This document shows, in pieces, positions 9,456 through 17,494 of a stretch of 64,000 nucleotides of DNA (the first letter of the stretch is position 1; each line of letters begins with the position of its first letter). The DNA is from Brevibacillus laterosporus LMG 15441. Its GTDB lineage: Bacteria > Bacillota > Bacilli > Brevibacillales > Brevibacillaceae. The stretch spans positions 4,402,501 to 4,466,500 of the forward strand of contig NZ_CP007806.1 in assembly GCF_000219535.2 (NCBI RefSeq). Direction: 5' to 3'. The notes below the pieces were generated by a model. It was not told the DNA's origin and did no database searches. It saw only the letters and a list, made by a program, of their open reading frames with translations. The position numbers were made by a program, and so were the translations under genes.

Positions 9456-9617
9456 CTACGAATGACGACGTAGCAGTTGAAGTTGAACAATGTAGGTATC
9501 TAGCTGCTGGCTGATATGTACTACCCGCGAATCGACAAAATTACCTTTTTCTTTATAAGCTTGAATCATATCCGATCTTAAAATTTCGATTGTTGACTCT
9601 AACGTTACTTCTTCCAT
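9456..9617 (-). CDS. Spo0E-like aspartyl-phosphate phosphatase (sporulation inhibitor)
   Basis: A 53-residue protein too short for most gene callers. It is a helical hairpin with LRSDMIQAYKEKG, a polar turn, and VVHISQQLDTYIVQLQ. The SQQLD motif is the SQELD signature of Spo0E/YisI/YnzD phosphatases, which dephosphorylate Spo0A~P and so oppose entry into sporulation. Ribosome site GGAGGG lies 4-5 nt before ATG 9617, and a terminator follows. The two sporulation-type kinases 1 kb away would act on the same phosphorelay with opposite sign. Family call is firm; the target is taken from the family. Confidence 0.85.
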   Translation of the reverse strand: MEEVTLESTIEILRSDMIQAYKEKGNFVDSRVVHISQQLDTYIVQLQLLRRHS

Positions 9618-9870
9618 AACACCCTCCACACTTATACTTTCCTTACTAAGTATAGGTATGTTTCCAATTCTTTACTAGTAAAACCTTTCGACTTTCCATG
9701 TAAAACCATGCGAGAGCTTGTCATAATTACTCGTATTTCACTAATCAAAAAAAGTTTATCGATTGTTCCTTACCTATTTTCGAGAGAAAGCGCCAGCATT
9801 TCCTAATAAACAGACACTTTCGACACTTTCCCTCTCATTGCTTCTATTATCCCAATATATCCCAAATAAA
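9618..9870. other. intergenic region with no recognised feature
   Basis: About 250 bases upstream of the Spo0E-like gene and downstream of the cotS-like gene. It should hold the promoter of the former, but I see no convincing -35/-10 pair, repeat or structured RNA. Confidence 0.4.
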
Positions 9871-10890
9871 TCAATCTATTAATTGTTTTAAATGCTCGCT
9901 TCGATCCCACTCTTTTTGTAAAAGTTCCTCTAGATCACTAACAGACCCCTTTTTATACAGATCGTGCTTAACCATTCTTCTGACTCCATGCGGAAAAGCT
10001 AAGTCATGATACATGATCCACTGATCCGCTTGGGATAAAACATTATTAGATAAATATTGGTCTATTAAAGTAGTAAAAGCTTTTCTGCTCCATCTAGCCT
10101 GTTTTTTTACAAGCAAATTAACCAAACGTTCCAAATCCTTAGAAGGAAAATCATGACGTGTAAATTCCCAATCAATCACCCAAAATTGCCCTCGACGCTT
10201 AAAAACATTTCCCCGATGAAAATCCCCGTGACAAATCCACTGTTCACCAACAGATCGGTATTTCAAATTAGCATAATAACTAGACCTCTGTAATGCTTGG
10301 TAAATCTCATAACCGGCCATCTGAAAATAGGGGAGATACTCGCACATCACCTGTTTTCGTTCCGAGGAGCTGTTCTTGTTTTTTTCATACCAGCGTTTCA
10401 AATAATACAGACCTGATTGATAGTGTTCATTCCAAGTATCCAATCCCATGTATTTTGGGCTCATGGGGGTGCTAAAACCATATGATGCACGATGCAACTG
10501 CCCTAATAAAACACCGCGCTCCCATATATTTTCTACGCTGGTCTCTCCCATGTCCGGATCAGTAGATGGATCACCATAAATGTATTGTTGCATTAAATAA
10601 TATTGATTGTTCCAGATAAAATAGCGTTTTCCATCAACTGTAGGTAAAACATTTGGAATAGAAATACCCGTACTCCGAATTTGATCCTCTACTGCCAAGA
10701 TAAACTGCAATCGTTCCTCATCCAGAATGATCCTCTTTAGGACGTAGTCTCCCTTTGACGTTTTCAAATGGATTACGATCGTTCTTCCCGTATCATGCAA
10801 AATATCCGTTTCTAGGATTTGCATACAATACGTATGTTCCACGGCTTTCCTTAACTCCGTGTTCAAAAGAATCACATCCCATCTGTTCAT
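9871..10890 (-). CDS. CotS-family spore coat protein (aminoglycoside-phosphotransferase fold)
   Basis: A 339-residue protein of the CotS/YsxE/YutH group, kinase-like proteins found in or around the spore coat. The catalytic loop WICHGDFHRGN (about residue 218) and the magnesium motif VIDWEFTRHDFP (about 235) are intact. YVLKRIILDEE near residue 47 holds the ATP-binding lysine. The fold is that of aminoglycoside phosphotransferases, but no small-molecule substrate is known for coat members. AAGGAG is only 1-2 nt from ATG 10890, so the start could be slightly different. Expression in the mother cell during sporulation is expected from the family. Confidence 0.8.
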   Translation of the reverse strand: MNRWDVILLNTELRKAVEHTYCMQILETDILHDTGRTIVIHLKTSKGDYVLKRIILDEERLQFILAVEDQIRSTGISIPNVLPTVDGKRYFIWNNQYYLMQQYIYGDPSTDPDMGETSVENIWERGVLLGQLHRASYGFSTPMSPKYMGLDTWNEHYQSGLYYLKRWYEKNKNSSSERKQVMCEYLPYFQMAGYEIYQALQRSSYYANLKYRSVGEQWICHGDFHRGNVFKRRGQFWVIDWEFTRHDFPSKDLERLVNLLVKKQARWSRKAFTTLIDQYLSNNVLSQADQWIMYHDLAFPHGVRRMVKHDLYKKGSVSDLEELLQKEWDRSEHLKQLID

Positions 10891-10964
10891 TCTCCTTCAT
10901 CATACGCCGGGGGAATAAGAACGGATGGTAAAATGGACGAAAATAAGCACCCATTTTTCTTTTT

Positions 10965-10998
10965 AAAAAACTCTCCATCACTTAACGTGACAGAGAGC
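10965..10998 (-). terminator. terminator overlapping the end of the deacetylase gene
   Basis: On the minus strand CTCTCTGTCAC and GTGATGGAGAG pair around GTTAA, followed by six T. The stem includes the stop codon of the polysaccharide deacetylase gene. Confidence 0.75.
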
Positions 10999-11758
10999 TT
11001 AAAAATGTAAGATGTGTAGTTGGCATTGGCTTGGGTTGAAGCAGAGCTTGAAGGGAAGCTTTAGGATGGATCTCCATGCGACGAAGAGTATGCATTCCTT
11101 GCTTTGGAGTTGTCTTACTCGGAACAGTGGTAAATGCCATCTTATATCCCACTTCACGTACCGTTGGCAGCATGGCACGATTAAATCCTCCGTATGGATA
11201 AGCAAGAATGTCTATATTTTTATGTAGTTTAGCCTCAAGCATGGCCTTGGACAGAGCTAATTCCTGATAAACAACATCAGGCGATAGCTTATCTAGGTGA
11301 GCATGCGTCATTGTATGTGATTGAAAATCAATTAAACCACTGTTGTGCATTTCCTTTATGTGATCCCAAGTCATAAAGGAAGGTCTTCCTACTGATCCAG
11401 CTGTAACAAAAATTGTCGCTTTTTGCTTATATGCCTGAAAAATAGGATACGCAATCAGATAATTGTCATCATATCCATCGTCAATTGTGATCACTACAGA
11501 CTTGTCAGGCACCTGCTTACCTTCATTATAGTATTGAAGTAATTCAGTTGCTGTCAGAGTCTGATATCCTTCGTCATGCAACCATTTCATTTGTTCCTCA
11601 AACTCTCTAGGAGGTACACAATAGGGATTATCCGGCTTATCCGCAATAGAATGGTAGATCAATACAGGAATACCCTTCATTGAATATACAGCTCCTACAG
11701 AAGCTGGAAGCATGATTATTAATGCAATTACTTGCAAAAATAAAATTGTTTTCTTCAT
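10982..11758 (-). CDS. secreted polysaccharide deacetylase
   Basis: About 258 residues with a signal peptide (KKTILFLQVIALIIMLPASV). The NodB domain is complete: motif 1 VVITIDDGYDDN (catalytic Asp and metal Asp, about residue 90), motif 2 FQSHTMTHAHL (metal His pair), then AYPYGGFN. Such enzymes remove acetyl groups from peptidoglycan or other N-acetylglucosamine polymers outside the cell. The N-terminal PVLIYHSI resembles the IcaB/YadE subgroup. Start ATG 11758 follows GGGAGAGG. It is 24 nt after the aromatic acid exporter-like gene and probably cotranscribed. The polymer acted on is unknown. Confidence 0.87.
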   Translation of the reverse strand: MKKTILFLQVIALIIMLPASVGAVYSMKGIPVLIYHSIADKPDNPYCVPPREFEEQMKWLHDEGYQTLTATELLQYYNEGKQVPDKSVVITIDDGYDDNYLIAYPIFQAYKQKATIFVTAGSVGRPSFMTWDHIKEMHNSGLIDFQSHTMTHAHLDKLSPDVVYQELALSKAMLEAKLHKNIDILAYPYGGFNRAMLPTVREVGYKMAFTTVPSKTTPKQGMHTLRRMEIHPKASLQALLQPKPMPTTHLTFLSSLSR

Positions 11759-11782
11759 CAAAACCTCTCCCATGGTTAAAAA

Positions 11783-12802
11783 TTACTCTTTCTGTTTGGC
11801 TTTCGCTTTTGCTTTCCCCACTTTTAACCGTGCATGCATTCGTTCCAGTTCTCTCTCTGAACGAATGTAATTATGTTTGAGCAATAGATATTGTTCAATT
11901 TCACTTAACAAATAAAAGAGCGAGGCCCTCACTTCAAATTCTTCACGTGTAACAGGCAAAGGCTCTTGGCGTACACGTTCTCTAATTTCTCGAATGCCAT
12001 CTAAATATACATATGACGTATTGCCTGGATGTATTTTTACACTCAGCTCATCGAGAAAATCAGCAATCTGTTTTCCCTGAGGAACCTGTAAAGAGAGGCC
12101 TGAAACAATAGGAAGCATTCTCTCTAAAATATCGAATTGCTTCTCCCGTATACCAAAATAACGATAAATGGTTGATTCAGGTCGCAACAAATTATTTTCA
12201 ACAATCAGTAAGGAAAGCTCTTTTGCTTTTTTTATCAAGACAGGTGTTTCTACCATTTCTGACCCTGGCCATCCATCTTCTCCATGACGTAAATAGCCTG
12301 CCAATTCCTTTAAAATCACAGAGAAGTTTTTTTCTACTTTTTGCTGAAGCTCCCATAATTCCTTATCTTTGTTAGGCATATATAAATTCATCAGGAGCCC
12401 CATTCCTATACCGATCGTAACCAATTGTAATTCATTCCATAAGAAGCTCCAGCTTAAATCCTGCTTCAAATAGATATGTAACATAATAACGCAGCTGGAA
12501 ATAAACCCCTCAATTACACGTAAGCGTACTAATGTCGGAATAAAGATCAACATCATCATCGTGATTGTGAAAGCATGAAATCCAACCCATTTAAAAAACA
12601 GAAGGCTGAAAACCATGGCGACTAAGCATGCGATAAATCGATCAATGGAAACGCTAAGCGAACGCTTTCGCGTAATTTGAATGCATAGGATCGTTAATGT
12701 ACCCGCTGACGCATAGAACTCTAGTCCAAGTAATTGAGCAAGAAAAATTGATAATCCAGCACCAATTGCTGTTTTCAGTGTTCGGTAACCAATATACGGC
12801 AT
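11783..12802 (-). CDS. aromatic acid exporter family (UPF0421/YgaE-like) membrane protein
   Basis: A 339-residue protein with four to six hydrophobic helices in the first 150 residues, including TAIGAGLSIFLAQLLGL, FIACLVAMVFSLLFFKWVG and LVTIGIGMGLLMNLYMP, then a cytosolic helical C-terminal half. This is the ArAE_1 layout seen in Bacillus YgaE and relatives, related to fusaric acid resistance/AaeB efflux proteins. A basic tail KVGKAKAKAKQKE ends the protein. Start ATG 12802 follows GGGGG. Substrate is unknown; export of aromatic acids is only the family label. Confidence 0.75.
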   Translation of the reverse strand: MPYIGYRTLKTAIGAGLSIFLAQLLGLEFYASAGTLTILCIQITRKRSLSVSIDRFIACLVAMVFSLLFFKWVGFHAFTITMMMLIFIPTLVRLRVIEGFISSCVIMLHIYLKQDLSWSFLWNELQLVTIGIGMGLLMNLYMPNKDKELWELQQKVEKNFSVILKELAGYLRHGEDGWPGSEMVETPVLIKKAKELSLLIVENNLLRPESTIYRYFGIREKQFDILERMLPIVSGLSLQVPQGKQIADFLDELSVKIHPGNTSYVYLDGIREIRERVRQEPLPVTREEFEVRASLFYLLSEIEQYLLLKHNYIRSERELERMHARLKVGKAKAKAKQKE

Positions 12803-12892
12803 TTATTGCCCCCTTTCTTCCTCTTCTCCTCACTATACTATAAGCTTTTTCCTTTATTTGAAAAAGGACAGAAAAATCTTTTTTGAGGAAAT

Positions 12893-12928
12893 AAAAAAAC
12901 GGAGTGACAGGTAACGTCTCCTCCGTTT
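12893..12928 (-). terminator. terminator downstream of the SIMPL gene
   Basis: AAACGGAG and CTCCGTTT pair; on the minus strand the stem is followed by a run of seven T. It ends the transcript of the SIMPL-domain gene. Confidence 0.75.
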
Positions 12929-12948
12929 GGCATTTCGATTCGATAATC

Positions 12949-13689
12949 CTACTCAATTTCAAACTGCACCGAAACAGTTGTTTCTACTTTAATTTGTCCA
13001 GGAGCGATTGAACTACCCTTAGCTGCTGAGTCCTGCATCGATAATTCATTTTTCGCTAGGATATAGGGACGTTCTACAACATTGCTCTCTGAAATGGTCA
13101 GTACTTTTTTCACTGTCACTCCAGATGCCTTGGCTAGCGCTTCTGCTTTAGCTTTTGCATTTTGAACAGCTAGTGTTAAGGCTTGCCCTTCATATTTGGC
13201 TTGTTTATCTGTACTTAACTGAACGGAATCAATTCGATTAGCTCCGGCTGCTGACAGCTTATCCAACAAATTACCAATCTTATTTAGATTTCGATATGTT
13301 ACTTTTACAATATGCTGGCTTTGGTAGCCTGTCAGGACAGGACCCGCTTTATCCTCGTAATTGTATTGTGGGCTAGTTGCAAATTGAATGGTTTGAATTT
13401 CTTTTTCAGATAAACCCTCCTGATTCAGCACCTTTTCCACTGCAGCAAAAATTTTTGCATTCTTTTCCTGTGCTTCCTTTGCTGTTTTCGCATTCGTCTC
13501 TACTCCTACTTGGAGATAAGCCACATCCGGGTCAATAGAGATACTACCTACTCCTGTCACATGAATGTTTCGAATAACCTGTGCCTCTTGAGCATGTGCG
13601 GCAGGTACAGCAGCCAAAAAACTTCCACCTGTTAACAATCCAAGTGTCAGAAATGACGCTACTACTTTATTCATTGCTTTTTTTCTCAT
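12949..13689 (-). CDS. secreted SIMPL-domain (DUF541) protein
   Basis: About 246 residues with a signal peptide ending AVPAAHA-QE. The SIMPL domain follows directly: IHVTGVGSISIDPDVAYLQV, then Ala/Lys-rich helices, TSPQYNY and VTYRNLNKIGNLLDKL. Bacterial members (such as BP26/OMP28 in Gram-negatives, YlbC-like proteins in Bacillus) form ring assemblies at the cell surface; function is not known. AAAGGTGG lies 8 nt before ATG 13689. It appears to be a single-gene unit. Confidence 0.85.
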   Translation of the reverse strand: MRKKAMNKVVASFLTLGLLTGGSFLAAVPAAHAQEAQVIRNIHVTGVGSISIDPDVAYLQVGVETNAKTAKEAQEKNAKIFAAVEKVLNQEGLSEKEIQTIQFATSPQYNYEDKAGPVLTGYQSQHIVKVTYRNLNKIGNLLDKLSAAGANRIDSVQLSTDKQAKYEGQALTLAVQNAKAKAEALAKASGVTVKKVLTISESNVVERPYILAKNELSMQDSAAKGSSIAPGQIKVETTVSVQFEIE

Positions 13690-13803
13690 GATTATTGCCA
13701 CCTTTCACTCATGCGCTCACTATTTCAGCATTCTGCCAATATACGCATTATCTGAATACCTGCTTTGACGAACCTATTGTTGAATTCGTTTCAACAGAAA
13801 AGA

Positions 13804-14802
13804 TCACGCACTGCCACGTATGATAAACTTCAACGGTAGCTCTACTTTTTTAGTGACAATTTTTCTCTCCTTTAGCTTGTTTCTCCGCTCAAGAATCTGG
13901 TCGATAAATAATTGAAAAGCGACCTTGCCTGCTTCAAAACTAGGTACATTCATCGTGGTTAAATCAAGAATGCTCGCCAACGGTAAATTATCAAAGCCAA
14001 TAATAGCCAAGTCCTCAGGAACACGCCATCCTAGTTTTTTTGCTTCTGTTATCATACCTGCTGCTGGCAAATCACCTGCAACCATAATTGCTTGTGGACG
14101 TTCCTTTAGCCGGGCTAATTGCTGCACAACCTGCGAACCATCCTCCATCTGATAGCAATTTTCAAAAATCCATTCTGGTCGAACAGGTTCTTTCAAGTCG
14201 CCAATCCCTTCTAAATACGCCTGCATACGTTTCTTTCCGTTATGAGTGCCGCTTGTCCCAAGAGAAAAGCCAATTTGTCGATAGCCTTTTTCCACTAAAT
14301 AACGAAAGCATTCCTGCGTTCCCCTGTACCGATCAACATGTACATAAGAGATGACTTCACTGTCTACTTTTTCGCAAGCAACGATCGGTCCGTAGGAAGC
14401 ATACGACTCTACCATCTCCCATTTGCCTTTTCTGGAAACAATGATCACTCCATCTATTTGCTTGGATTTCAGCATATCCAATACGCGCTTCTCTTCATTT
14501 TGATCATAATTGGTCTGGCATAAAATTAATCGGTAATTATTCAGCAATGCTTGTTCGGCAATTCCCTCCAGCACCATTCCAGCAAAGGGATGATTGACAA
14601 ACGGCAATAGAACCGCCACCATTCCTGTCCGCCCTTTTACTAGATGAACAGCGTTACTATTTGGCGAGTAATTAAGCTTATGCACAGCATCCCAGACTGC
14701 CTGACGCTTAGCTTCCTGCACATAGGGATGATTGTTAAGAACGCGTGAAACAGTTGTAATCGAAACACCTGCTAGCTCGGCTATCTGTTTTATATTAGCC
14801 AT
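13804..14802 (-). CDS. LacI/GalR family transcriptional regulator
   Basis: A 332-residue repressor. The DNA-binding headpiece IKQIAELAGVSITTVSRVLN occupies residues 4-23, with the hinge helix around residue 50. A periplasmic-binding-protein-like sensor follows (MVAVLLPFVNHPFAGMVLEG, IDGVIIVSRKG, AIIGFDNLPLASIL). It resembles single-gene LacI regulators such as those for maltose or degradative functions but has no adjacent sugar genes. ATG 14802 follows GGGGGG. It diverges from the HAD phosphatase gene and may regulate it. Effector unknown. Confidence 0.85.
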   Translation of the reverse strand: MANIKQIAELAGVSITTVSRVLNNHPYVQEAKRQAVWDAVHKLNYSPNSNAVHLVKGRTGMVAVLLPFVNHPFAGMVLEGIAEQALLNNYRLILCQTNYDQNEEKRVLDMLKSKQIDGVIIVSRKGKWEMVESYASYGPIVACEKVDSEVISYVHVDRYRGTQECFRYLVEKGYRQIGFSLGTSGTHNGKKRMQAYLEGIGDLKEPVRPEWIFENCYQMEDGSQVVQQLARLKERPQAIMVAGDLPAAGMITEAKKLGWRVPEDLAIIGFDNLPLASILDLTTMNVPSFEAGKVAFQLFIDQILERRNKLKERKIVTKKVELPLKFIIRGSA

Positions 14803-14888
14803 GTGTCATCCCCCCCTCTCTCCATTTTAAAATAAGCTGAGAATAGTTGCCATGTTCACATAGCTTGAAGAGAATCTGAAGAATTCTC

Positions 14889-14978
14889 TTGACCTGAAAT
14901 GCTTTTCATACTGTAAGGTTTATCTTGTTAGTACCATCTGGTGTCGGCGTGACCGTTGGGCGTTACGACATAGTGGTA
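14889..14978 (+). promoter_or_regulatory. possible promoter and structured 5' leader of the HAD gene
   Basis: TTGACC at 14889 and TGTAAG at 14912 are 17 nt apart and could be a sigma-A promoter (weak -10). The transcript would begin just ahead of a long imperfect hairpin at 14932-14978: TACCA pairs with TGGTA, GTGTCG with CGACAT, GTGAC with GTTAC. No known riboswitch class fits. It may stabilise the 5' end or control translation. Confidence 0.35.
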
Positions 14979-15015
14979 TCCCTTAGATCAACTAGAAAAA
15001 GCGGAGGAAATTTAC

Positions 15016-15792
15016 GTGGAGAGAAAAATCGTGTTTTTTGATGTAGACGGAACCTTACTTACTGAAGATAAGCAATTACTGACAAGCACTCGCGATGCGG
15101 TACGTCGATTGCGTGAAAATGGAATCTATACTGCTATCGCTTCTGGTCGTATGCCTAAGCAATTAGAAGACATATGTAGAGAATTAGACATTCATTCTTA
15201 TGTTTCCATAAATGGTCAATATGTTGTATTTGAAGGCGAAGAAATCTATAGTAATCCAATAGCGATAGAGCAGCTAACAGATTTAACTGATCTTGCCAAC
15301 AAACACGGTCATGTCCTTACTTATGTAAATCATGAAATGCTATGCGCCAACCATCTTAACGATCCTCTTTTGGACGTAATTTATGGTGAACTACAATTGG
15401 CTAAGCCTTCTCTTGACCCAGACTTTTACAAGCAAAATCCAATTTATCAAAGCATTATCTTCTGCGCACCTGAGCTTGCTAAGGAGTATATGGAACGCTT
15501 CCCTCAATTTGGCTTTATTCATTGGCATGATTATGCCTTAGATATTATTCCATTGGGCAGCTCCAAAGCAGTCGGCATCCAAAAAATGCTGGAACACGGT
15601 CATTTTTCCCTTGAGCACACCTATGCCTTTGGTGATGGCTTAAACGATCTAGAAATGCTGGAAACCGTTGGACATGGTGTAGCCATGGGCAATGCCGTTT
15701 TGGAAGCAAAACAAAAAGCTCGTTATGTAACAGCAAGCTGCAATGAGGATGGGATTGCCAAAGGTCTCTCTATGTTAGGATTACTAGACTAA
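15016..15792 (+). CDS. HAD-superfamily Cof-type sugar phosphatase
   Basis: A 258-residue enzyme of HAD subfamily IIB. Motif I is FFDVDGTLLTEDK with nucleophile Asp9, motif II is the SGR of AIASGRMP, motif III the lysine of GSSKAVGIQKM, and motif IV AFGDGLNDLEML. Cytosolic Cof-type phosphatases hydrolyse sugar phosphates, FMN precursors or similar; the substrate is not predictable. GCGGAGG lies 9 nt before a GTG start. It diverges from the LacI regulator, so repression by that protein is plausible. Confidence 0.88.
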   Translation: MERKIVFFDVDGTLLTEDKQLLTSTRDAVRRLRENGIYTAIASGRMPKQLEDICRELDIHSYVSINGQYVVFEGEEIYSNPIAIEQLTDLTDLANKHGHVLTYVNHEMLCANHLNDPLLDVIYGELQLAKPSLDPDFYKQNPIYQSIIFCAPELAKEYMERFPQFGFIHWHDYALDIIPLGSSKAVGIQKMLEHGHFSLEHTYAFGDGLNDLEMLETVGHGVAMGNAVLEAKQKARYVTASCNEDGIAKGLSMLGLLD

Positions 15793-15813
15793 TTGATTAA
15801 AAAAAGCTTCCTA

Positions 15814-15852
15814 AAAAAGCCGTTTTCTCTTTATACAGAAAACGGCTTTTTC
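15814..15852. terminator. strong bidirectional terminator
   Basis: A 15-bp perfect stem (AAAAAGCCGTTTTCT with AGAAAACGGCTTTTT) around an 8-nt loop lies between the convergent HAD gene and the exported-protein gene. Confidence 0.85.
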
Positions 15853-15854
15853 TC

Positions 15855-16415
15855 CTATTGTCTTGTTACCTGTTTTATTTTATCCATCATCTGATTCGGT
15901 GTAAGTCCGTTTAATTCAGAAATTCCAGATCCCTCTAGAGCCACCGTTTTGCCCGAAAAAACAGGGTAGATTCCTTGCCATTTTTCTACGGTTGTGAAGG
16001 TATTGGAATCCATTTTTTTTAAGAATAAAAAATATTCACCATCCCCAAGTGCCCCTGGATACTGTAAATTTAAAGGGTCTCCTGCCTCAGGCTTAGGTTC
16101 CAATCCATAAAATACAAGCCGGACTTGTCTCCCTACGCTCCCCTTCAATGTTGCTTTTACTTGAAAGGTTTGTGTATATTTGACAACTTTTCTTCCTTGT
16201 ACAGTTTGATCCGTCGCTTGTTCATGAACAGCCTCCAATGCTGTGGCACGAATGATTGCCTGAGAAGCATTGGTTAGTTCCTTGACAGAACTAAATTTTA
16301 TTTCATTTTGGATCACCTGTACGTGCTGTGCCTCCTGAATAGATCTCCCCGTATCTGGACCCCATTCTGTGTATCCGATCATTAATACCGTAAGCATCCA
16401 ACTGCTGTACCACAT
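15855..16415 (-). CDS. exported protein of unknown function
   Basis: About 186 residues. A hydrophobic N-terminus (WYSSWMLTVLMIGY) suggests export or membrane anchoring. The body has a strand-rich region with KVVKYTQTFQVKATLKG, VRLVFYG and GDGEYFLFLKKMD. The pattern resembles small beta-barrel domains that bind metals or cell-wall material, but I recognise no family. AGGAGG lies 6 nt before ATG 16415, so this start is preferred over an upstream one. The 20-base stretch around that ribosome site recurs about 90 nt downstream inside the gene. A TGTAACCGGTTACA palindrome lies 72 nt upstream. Confidence 0.6.
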   Translation of the reverse strand: MWYSSWMLTVLMIGYTEWGPDTGRSIQEAQHVQVIQNEIKFSSVKELTNASQAIIRATALEAVHEQATDQTVQGRKVVKYTQTFQVKATLKGSVGRQVRLVFYGLEPKPEAGDPLNLQYPGALGDGEYFLFLKKMDSNTFTTVEKWQGIYPVFSGKTVALEGSGISELNGLTPNQMMDKIKQVTRQ

Positions 16416-16486
16416 GTTGTGCCTCCTGAACTTCATGTTTGCTGTTATTATGTGTTAGGACAGTATGAATATATACGATAGTTCTG

Positions 16487-16500
16487 TGTAACCGGTTACA
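16487..16500. promoter_or_regulatory. perfect 14-bp palindrome, LacI-type operator
   Basis: TGTAACCGGTTACA is a perfect palindrome with a central CG, as expected for a LacI/GalR operator. It is the symmetrical form of the two sites in front of rbsR (TGTAACCGGTTTCA). It lies upstream of the exported-protein gene and overlaps the end of the DeoR-type regulator gene. Confidence 0.5.
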
Positions 16501-17287
16501 CCCTAGAAGCATTTACCCATTGAACCTGCCATTCTTGATATTTATCTGCCCATTCCTCAGGTATTTCGCTATCACAAATAACTGTCTGAATGTCTTTTAT
16601 ATCTGCAATCTTATAAAAAGTCTGTAATTCTAATTTATCCTGATCACACAGCACAATGCATTCCTTTGAATTCTCCATAAATTTGCGAACCAAAAAAGCT
16701 CGTTCGGCATCATGATGGCTCATTCCTTTTTGTAAGGATAATCCATCTACACACAGGAAAGCTTTATCTGCATGGAAATATTCCATCATTTTTTCTGTCA
16801 TCAAGCCGCATACACGTGCATGCTTTTGATGGACCTTTCCACCTAAAAAGTAGATATCTCCTGTAAATTCGTCCTTTTTCTCCTGAAGAAAAAAGGCTTG
16901 CAGTAATCGCACAGAGCAAGTAATGATCGTCACGTCTTGTTTTTCTAATAAGTAGGGCAACATATATAGTGAAATGATCCCATCATCTAGAGCTACACTT
17001 TCACCATGCTGCACCAAATTTGCTGCTACCTGTGCAATATCTTTTACGCTGCTATAACAAACTTCTGAGTCGTCTTTATAAGAAAGTAGCTCGATGTCTC
17101 CGCTTACTTTGACAGCTCCCCCATACACCCGCCTGAGCCTCTGCTCTTGTTCTAGCTCTTCTAAATACCGACGTACGGATTCTGAAGAGACTTGTAGCTT
17201 TTCTACTAGCTCAGTTGTTTTTACTTTTCCTTCTTGTTGTAGTAGTTCTAAGATGAGCTCCTTTCTTTCCTCTCCCACTAATGACAC
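16496..17287 (-). CDS. DeoR family transcriptional regulator of the pseudouridine operon (predicted)
   Basis: A 263-residue repressor. The DeoR helix-turn-helix covers residues 5-57 (KTTELVEKLQVSSESVRRYLEELE, RRVYGGAVK), followed by a sugar-phosphate isomerase-like sensor with GESVALDDGIISLYMLPYL, FLGGKVHQKHARVCGLMTE and CIVLCDQDKLELQTFYKI. GTG 17287 is the start. It is divergent from the kinase/glycosidase pair for pseudouridine, and repeated CTTTTGTTT elements fill the space between. Control of that operon with a phosphorylated pseudouridine or sugar as effector is an inference. Confidence 0.82.
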   Translation of the reverse strand: MSLVGEERKELILELLQQEGKVKTTELVEKLQVSSESVRRYLEELEQEQRLRRVYGGAVKVSGDIELLSYKDDSEVCYSSVKDIAQVAANLVQHGESVALDDGIISLYMLPYLLEKQDVTIITCSVRLLQAFFLQEKKDEFTGDIYFLGGKVHQKHARVCGLMTEKMMEYFHADKAFLCVDGLSLQKGMSHHDAERAFLVRKFMENSKECIVLCDQDKLELQTFYKIADIKDIQTVICDSEIPEEWADKYQEWQVQWVNASRV

Positions 17288-17328
17288 ACGAACCGCCCCT
17301 TTTTCGCCTCTTTTTGCTATTGTAACCC

Positions 17329-17360
17329 AACTTTTGTTTTTCAGATAGACTTTTGCTTAG
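17329..17360. promoter_or_regulatory. operator-like repeats, proximal to the DeoR gene
   Basis: Two direct copies of an ACTTTTGYTT element: AACTTTTGTTTT (17329) and GACTTTTGCTTA (17349), 20 bases apart, immediately upstream of the DeoR-type regulator. The same element occurs twice near the psu promoter. Spacing of about two helical turns supports a regulator binding site. Confidence 0.45.
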
Positions 17361-17441
17361 ATCATGGAGAAACTCTTACTAAAAATAGCCGACAAGCACT
17401 TTTGTAAATGTTTTCTCCTATCATACTTGATAAACAAATAC

Positions 17442-17480
17442 TTTACAAACTTTTGTTTAAGTGATAAACTTTTGTTTGAA
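17442..17480 (+). promoter_or_regulatory. psu operon promoter with two direct-repeat operators
   Basis: TTTACA (17442) and TAAACT (17465) are 17 nt apart and form a sigma-A type promoter. The 12-mer AAACTTTTGTTT occurs at 17447 and again at 17466, so one copy fills the spacer and the other covers the -10. A protein bound here would block transcription; the divergent DeoR regulator is the natural candidate. Confidence 0.5.
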
Positions 17481-17494
17481 AGGAGGAGTGTCAC

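Noticed and set aside
16303..16512. Minus-strand 69-codon frame overlapping the exported-protein gene and the deoR end
   Set aside because: It overlaps two better supported genes in another frame and resembles nothing; the AGGAGG site belongs to ATG 16415.
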